A stretch of 59,489 nt of DNA, taken from Tubiluchus corallicola. Taxonomy: Eukaryota > Priapulida > Priapulimorpha > Priapulimorphida > Tubiluchidae. Positions 56,019 to 59,489 of the stretch are shown in pieces; position 1 is the first letter of the stretch; each line of letters opens with the position of its first letter. The stretch lies in NCBI GenBank assembly GCA_030141605.1, contig JAQGDQ010001146.1, positions 1 to 59,489 on the forward strand, written 5' to 3'. The position numbers and the translations under genes were made by a program. The notes beneath the pieces were generated by a model, which did not search any database, had not been told where the DNA came from, and saw only the letters and a program-made list of their open reading frames with translations.

Positions 56019-58162
56019 GTTCACAGTATTTTTACTTTTCAAAAAGCCAAAATCAGAATTGCATACAAATGTAGTGCACTCCTGTCTTTGGTAAAATCCA
56101 CCAAAATTTTAAATCAGCAGTCACAGCACAGAGCGAGTTCGACAACGAGGCTTTGATGCTGGCAAGTGTTTGGTCTGCCAGAGCGATGTTAAAAGCACCG
56201 ATCTCATGCTTCATTAATGCAGTATAATGTTATTGACGTTAAAGTGCACTTATAGAGATGATCACAATGTTTTTGTTTGTATAAATATGATTGATATCAG
56301 CCGCATTCGTTGAACAATAGTGTAATACAGCTAAAGTGCTGCATGCATCAGTGAAGACATTTTGCAATTAGGCACACACTATACATACATAATCACGCAT
56401 GCATAGACTCAGTTTATGCTGCCTGAAATGTTTGTGCATTTTTGGTTATTACGATTTCAATTTTATCTGGATGTTTCACAAAATGCATTTTGTGGTGCTT
56501 TCATTTTCAAATGTAGATTAAAGTTTTAACTGTTTTTTTGGAAATTGTTCCTTGTTGTTTCTGTTACCGTTGTTGTTGGTTTTGTCATTGTTGAAGCTGT
56601 TAGTGACAACAATGGAAGTAAATGGTGATGGCTATAATAATAATGATGATGATCGGATAATGATAACAACCATGATAATATATACATCTTTATTTATACT
56701 TAATGTTGCATTACATGTAATAAAATAAAGTAAGAGGTGCTATTACATTGGTATATACATTATGTTGTTAGACTTGACGCCGACAAGTAACAAATGGCTC
56801 TCAACATGTCGGACTCAAAATGATGAAGCACCGAATTGACTAGTGACTGAAACTGTGTGACAGTAAAACAGGCAATAATTATGCATGTTATAACTAAGAA
56901 ATCACAACCTTCTTATTTATGAAAGCATTTCTCATCAACATTCAGTCTGTTTATTGTCTGTAACCACAATGTATAGAATATGCCCAAAGTGTATTACATA
57001 CTGTCTAGATTCACATCTGTGTTTGCATCTTCACTAATACCAATACAAATACCACAGATACAAACACAGGTGGAGAGAGAGGTGCAAATGTTGCAGATTT
57101 TTTTGTGACTTTTAGGACAAGTGCATGGTAAATGCTGTTAGAAACACAGACAATGATCAGTTTCACCCGTGTTATTACAACATTAAATGTAAACTCTATA
57201 ATGCATCAGAAATGTTAAAAATGCTTCATAATCAGCTTTTTTCACTGGTTAATTAAGTATTTAGTTGCCCATTCACTAGGGCATTTATTAACTGAGTTGG
57301 GTCTTCAGTTAAAGTGCCTTGTTAATAAGACTACAAAGAGCTTGGTTTTGTCAGGTAAGAACCTATTTGATATAGTGCTTCCCAAGTGTAATAAATAATT
57401 CGAATAACTTCTTGTAGATTGTAATTAGTACTACTGGTTGTAATGTCACTTTTATGTTATGAATACTCAATATAACACCACTGCAAAACTGTTTTTTTAA
57501 AATATATAAAACCATTTGTAAAATAATTTGTGCTGCACATAGTCTGATATAAACTCGGTACAGTAGGTGCCGCTTAATAGACTCACTTTAGGACCGACGT
57601 GTTTTGACCCAATTAACCGACTGAACCTATTAATCGATGGGTGTAGTATTCCAGGTATAGAGGTACGAATCATCAGCTTACTATGCACTGCAACGGTTTT
57701 TAATGAATTTTAGAAACGAACTAATCCCTAAATTCCTTTGTGCAGTTAAAAATTAGAAAAGGTATGACTAAAACAGTTCTCAATCGTCTGTTCACTTCAT
57801 TGCTTTTTTTTGCTGTACGATATTTAGTCTTGTAAGTAACAAGGAACACCAGCTGATTACTGTTCCTGCATCTTTGACAACATGATTTGCAACGAGAACC
57901 TCAACCCGCTTGGCAAGTGATTAAATGTTTAGCGTCTGCTAAGACATCAATACATAACTGAAATGTATTGAAATCATTCTCTTTTTCAGTGCAAGTCAAA
58001 CATTCTACAATAAAATTCAAAACAAATAATAAAACTGGAAAAACACATTTGCGCATGATGTTCAATCCTCATTCTGTGCTTCATTTCAAGAATGCTGTTC
58101 ATTTCATGCTTATTACTCTGTGCATACTTCGCCTCAAGTATGTTATTTGAGTGTGCGCTCAC
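56019..58162. other. Spacer G11-G12
   Basis: Contains a diverged third copy of the G7-G8 spacer (about 56440-56660), an interior relative of the hAT-like element (about 56790-57545), a Tigger-like MITE (57553-57720), and the receptor 3' flank (57990-58162). No gene. Confidence 0.6.
57553..57720 (+). mobile_element. Pogo/Tigger-like MITE fragment
   Basis: Begins TACAGTAGGTGCCGCTTAAT and matches, in inverted orientation, the copy at 5205-5435, showing the family is dispersed in both the REJ gene and the receptor array. Confidence 0.5.
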
Positions 58163-59080
58163 TTAATGGATCTCCCTTACAATTGACCGTCGTGGGAACA
58201 AAATATTCTTGAATGCCCATCTAAAGTCAGTGCTAGAAAATGCATACACGATTGGATTAACAGCACTGTTGATAATTCCAAGATAAAGTAATATGTCGTA
58301 TGTTTCATATTTCATTTCTTGAGATGATATATAACAAAACATCTCATACAGTGATAAAGGACCCCAACATACCAGAAAAGCAAAGGTAACGATGGCTAAA
58401 GTTTTTGTTGCTTTCATTTGCATCACATTTGCCTGGCTTCCTTGACCTTGACTGTGTATCTGTAAGACGTGCCTTCTTGCCGTTCTCCAAATTAGGACAT
58501 ACAGCACAAGAATCACAAATACTGGTAAATAAAATGCTAAAATTAGGTAAAAAATTGACAAACTGCGTGCAGAAAAAATGTCATTCAAAGAATAAATAAG
58601 TGCCTGTATTAAAGCAAAAGTCCAAATAGTACAAAGTGCTACAACAATGGCTTTTTTCTTCACTATGGTGTGATACTTGAATGGATGAACAACAGCCACA
58701 TATCTTTCAGCAGCTATCAGGCACAGATGATATACACTTGCATTCATCATTGAACTTTCAGATGTGTACAGTATCGATGTATATGTGAGGTTTAATCTCA
58801 CTGCTGGATAAAAGATCACAGTGATTTCTATTAGAACAGGTATGACAACAAGTAAGTCAGTCACTGCAAGCGATGCTATAAACACATTCGTTTTTGTTTG
58901 TAAGCGAGGAATCTTATATATTGCAATCAACACAAACAAGTTTCCTGTAATTATAGCCAAGTCGGATAATGAGAGCAGCAGCACTATAATTACGATCAAT
59001 GAAAAATCAGCTATAAGAGTGTCAGGAGCTTCTGTTGTATTTGCTGCAGTCATATCCAGCAAAAGAGAAGTCAAATTCAT
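58163..59080 (-). CDS. Class A GPCR, array member G12 (305 aa)
   Basis: Start at MNLTSL. GN (in TGNLFVLIAIYK), LAVTD, E at 3.32 (YTSESSMMNAS), ERYVAVVHPF, FYLP, CWGPLSLYE, NPIVY, tail RRSIVREIH. ECL1 type A, ECL2 type I (SLNDIFSARSLSIFYL). ICL2 KKKAIV is shared with G9, while ICL3 and the N-terminal region resemble G3. Last member in view; the array may continue beyond the window since its 5' flank shows the usual conserved sequence. Intact. Confidence 0.93.
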   Translation of the reverse strand: MNLTSLLLDMTAANTTEAPDTLIADFSLIVIIVLLLSLSDLAIITGNLFVLIAIYKIPRLQTKTNVFIASLAVTDLLVVIPVLIEITVIFYPAVRLNLTYTSILYTSESSMMNASVYHLCLIAAERYVAVVHPFKYHTIVKKKAIVVALCTIWTFALIQALIYSLNDIFSARSLSIFYLILAFYLPVFVILVLYVLIWRTARRHVLQIHSQGQGSQANVMQMKATKTLAIVTFAFLVCWGPLSLYEMFCYISSQEMKYETYDILLYLGIINSAVNPIVYAFSSTDFRWAFKNILFPRRSIVREIH

Positions 59081-59489
59081 GTTCACAGTATTTTTATATT
59101 TCAAAAAGCAAAAGTCAGAGCTGCGTGCAAGAAGTGCACTACTGCTTTTTGTGAAATGCACTGGTCACAGGAAATAGAGCGAGTTTGACTTTGACTCTGA
59201 GGCTTTGTTTTATTTTGTTGAGTGTTTATGTACCTTTTCTTTGTGAGGGCTAATTCTTCAAACACACTGACATTGCAGAATGATGTTAAAAGCTTCCTTA
59301 TATTGATCATTCTCGACCTGCATTGATGCAGTATATTATTATTTACATTAAAGTGCACTTATACAGATGAACACAATGTTTCTGTTCATATAAATATGAT
59401 TGATATCGGCTGCATTTGTTCAGCAATAATGTAGTTCAAGTAAAGTGCTCCATGCGACTATGAAAACATTTTATAATTAGACACACCCT
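59081..59489. other. 5' flank of G12 to the window edge
   Basis: Conserved upstream block (CAGTATTTTTATATTTCAAA, GTCAGAGCTGCGTGCAAGAA), closest to the flank of G3. No further receptor start before the edge. Confidence 0.6.

Noticed and set aside
29664-56094. A 61-codon antisense frame over the start of most receptor genes
   Set aside because: Its recurrence and equal length follow from duplication of the receptor 5' ends; it is the complement of conserved coding sequence and has no motif.

Overview
The window reads as animal nuclear DNA. It is AT-rich, has spliced genes with GT-AG introns of 0.5-3.9 kb, many minisatellites, TTAGGG-like arrays, LINE, SINE and MITE debris, and a long tandem array of single-exon class A G-protein-coupled receptors (GPCRs). 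A REJ-type polycystin gene beside a lineage-specific array of intronless receptors fits a cnidarian or another early-branching or marine invertebrate best. That placement is inference; no marker in the window fixes the species.

Region 1 (1-3.2 kb) holds a 92-bp minisatellite with about 13 copies and two reverse-strand LINE reverse-transcriptase remnants. The second LINE remnant runs almost to the splice acceptor of the first exon of region 2.

Region 2 (3.2-20.9 kb, + strand) holds ten phase-compatible internal exons of one gene. They encode about 444 residues that read like the REJ (receptor for egg jelly) region of polycystin-1/PKD1-like proteins. The 5' and 3' parts of the gene are not in view. 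The introns are filled with minisatellites (32, 33, 51 and 55 bp units), a degenerate telomere-like tract and small inverted-repeat transposons. One intron appears to use a GC donor.

Region 3 (20.9-24.3 kb) has no recognised gene. It contains a tRNA-derived SINE, a 340-bp tandem duplication, an AAT microsatellite and a hAT-like MITE.

Region 4 (24.3-59.5 kb, all - strand) is a GPCR array with twelve full-length-scale loci. Ten are open and two carry a premature TAA. There are also a chimeric headless copy, four co-duplicated N-terminal relics and several C-terminal scraps. Intact members are about 302-331 residues and begin at a conserved Met-Asn-(Ser/Leu)-(Thr/Ser) start. They have seven hydrophobic segments and keep GN in TM1, LAVTD in TM2, ERY in TM3, FYLP in TM5, CWGP in TM6 and NPIVY/NPIIY in TM7. 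They lack the usual TM3-ECL2 disulfide cysteines and have an invariant Glu at position 3.32. From G2 on, two receptor subtypes, told apart by extracellular loop 2, alternate almost perfectly along the array. This suggests it grew by duplicating a two-gene unit, with later gene conversion mixing ECL1 types. A 7,095-bp-offset segmental duplication is still nearly identical, so the array has expanded recently.
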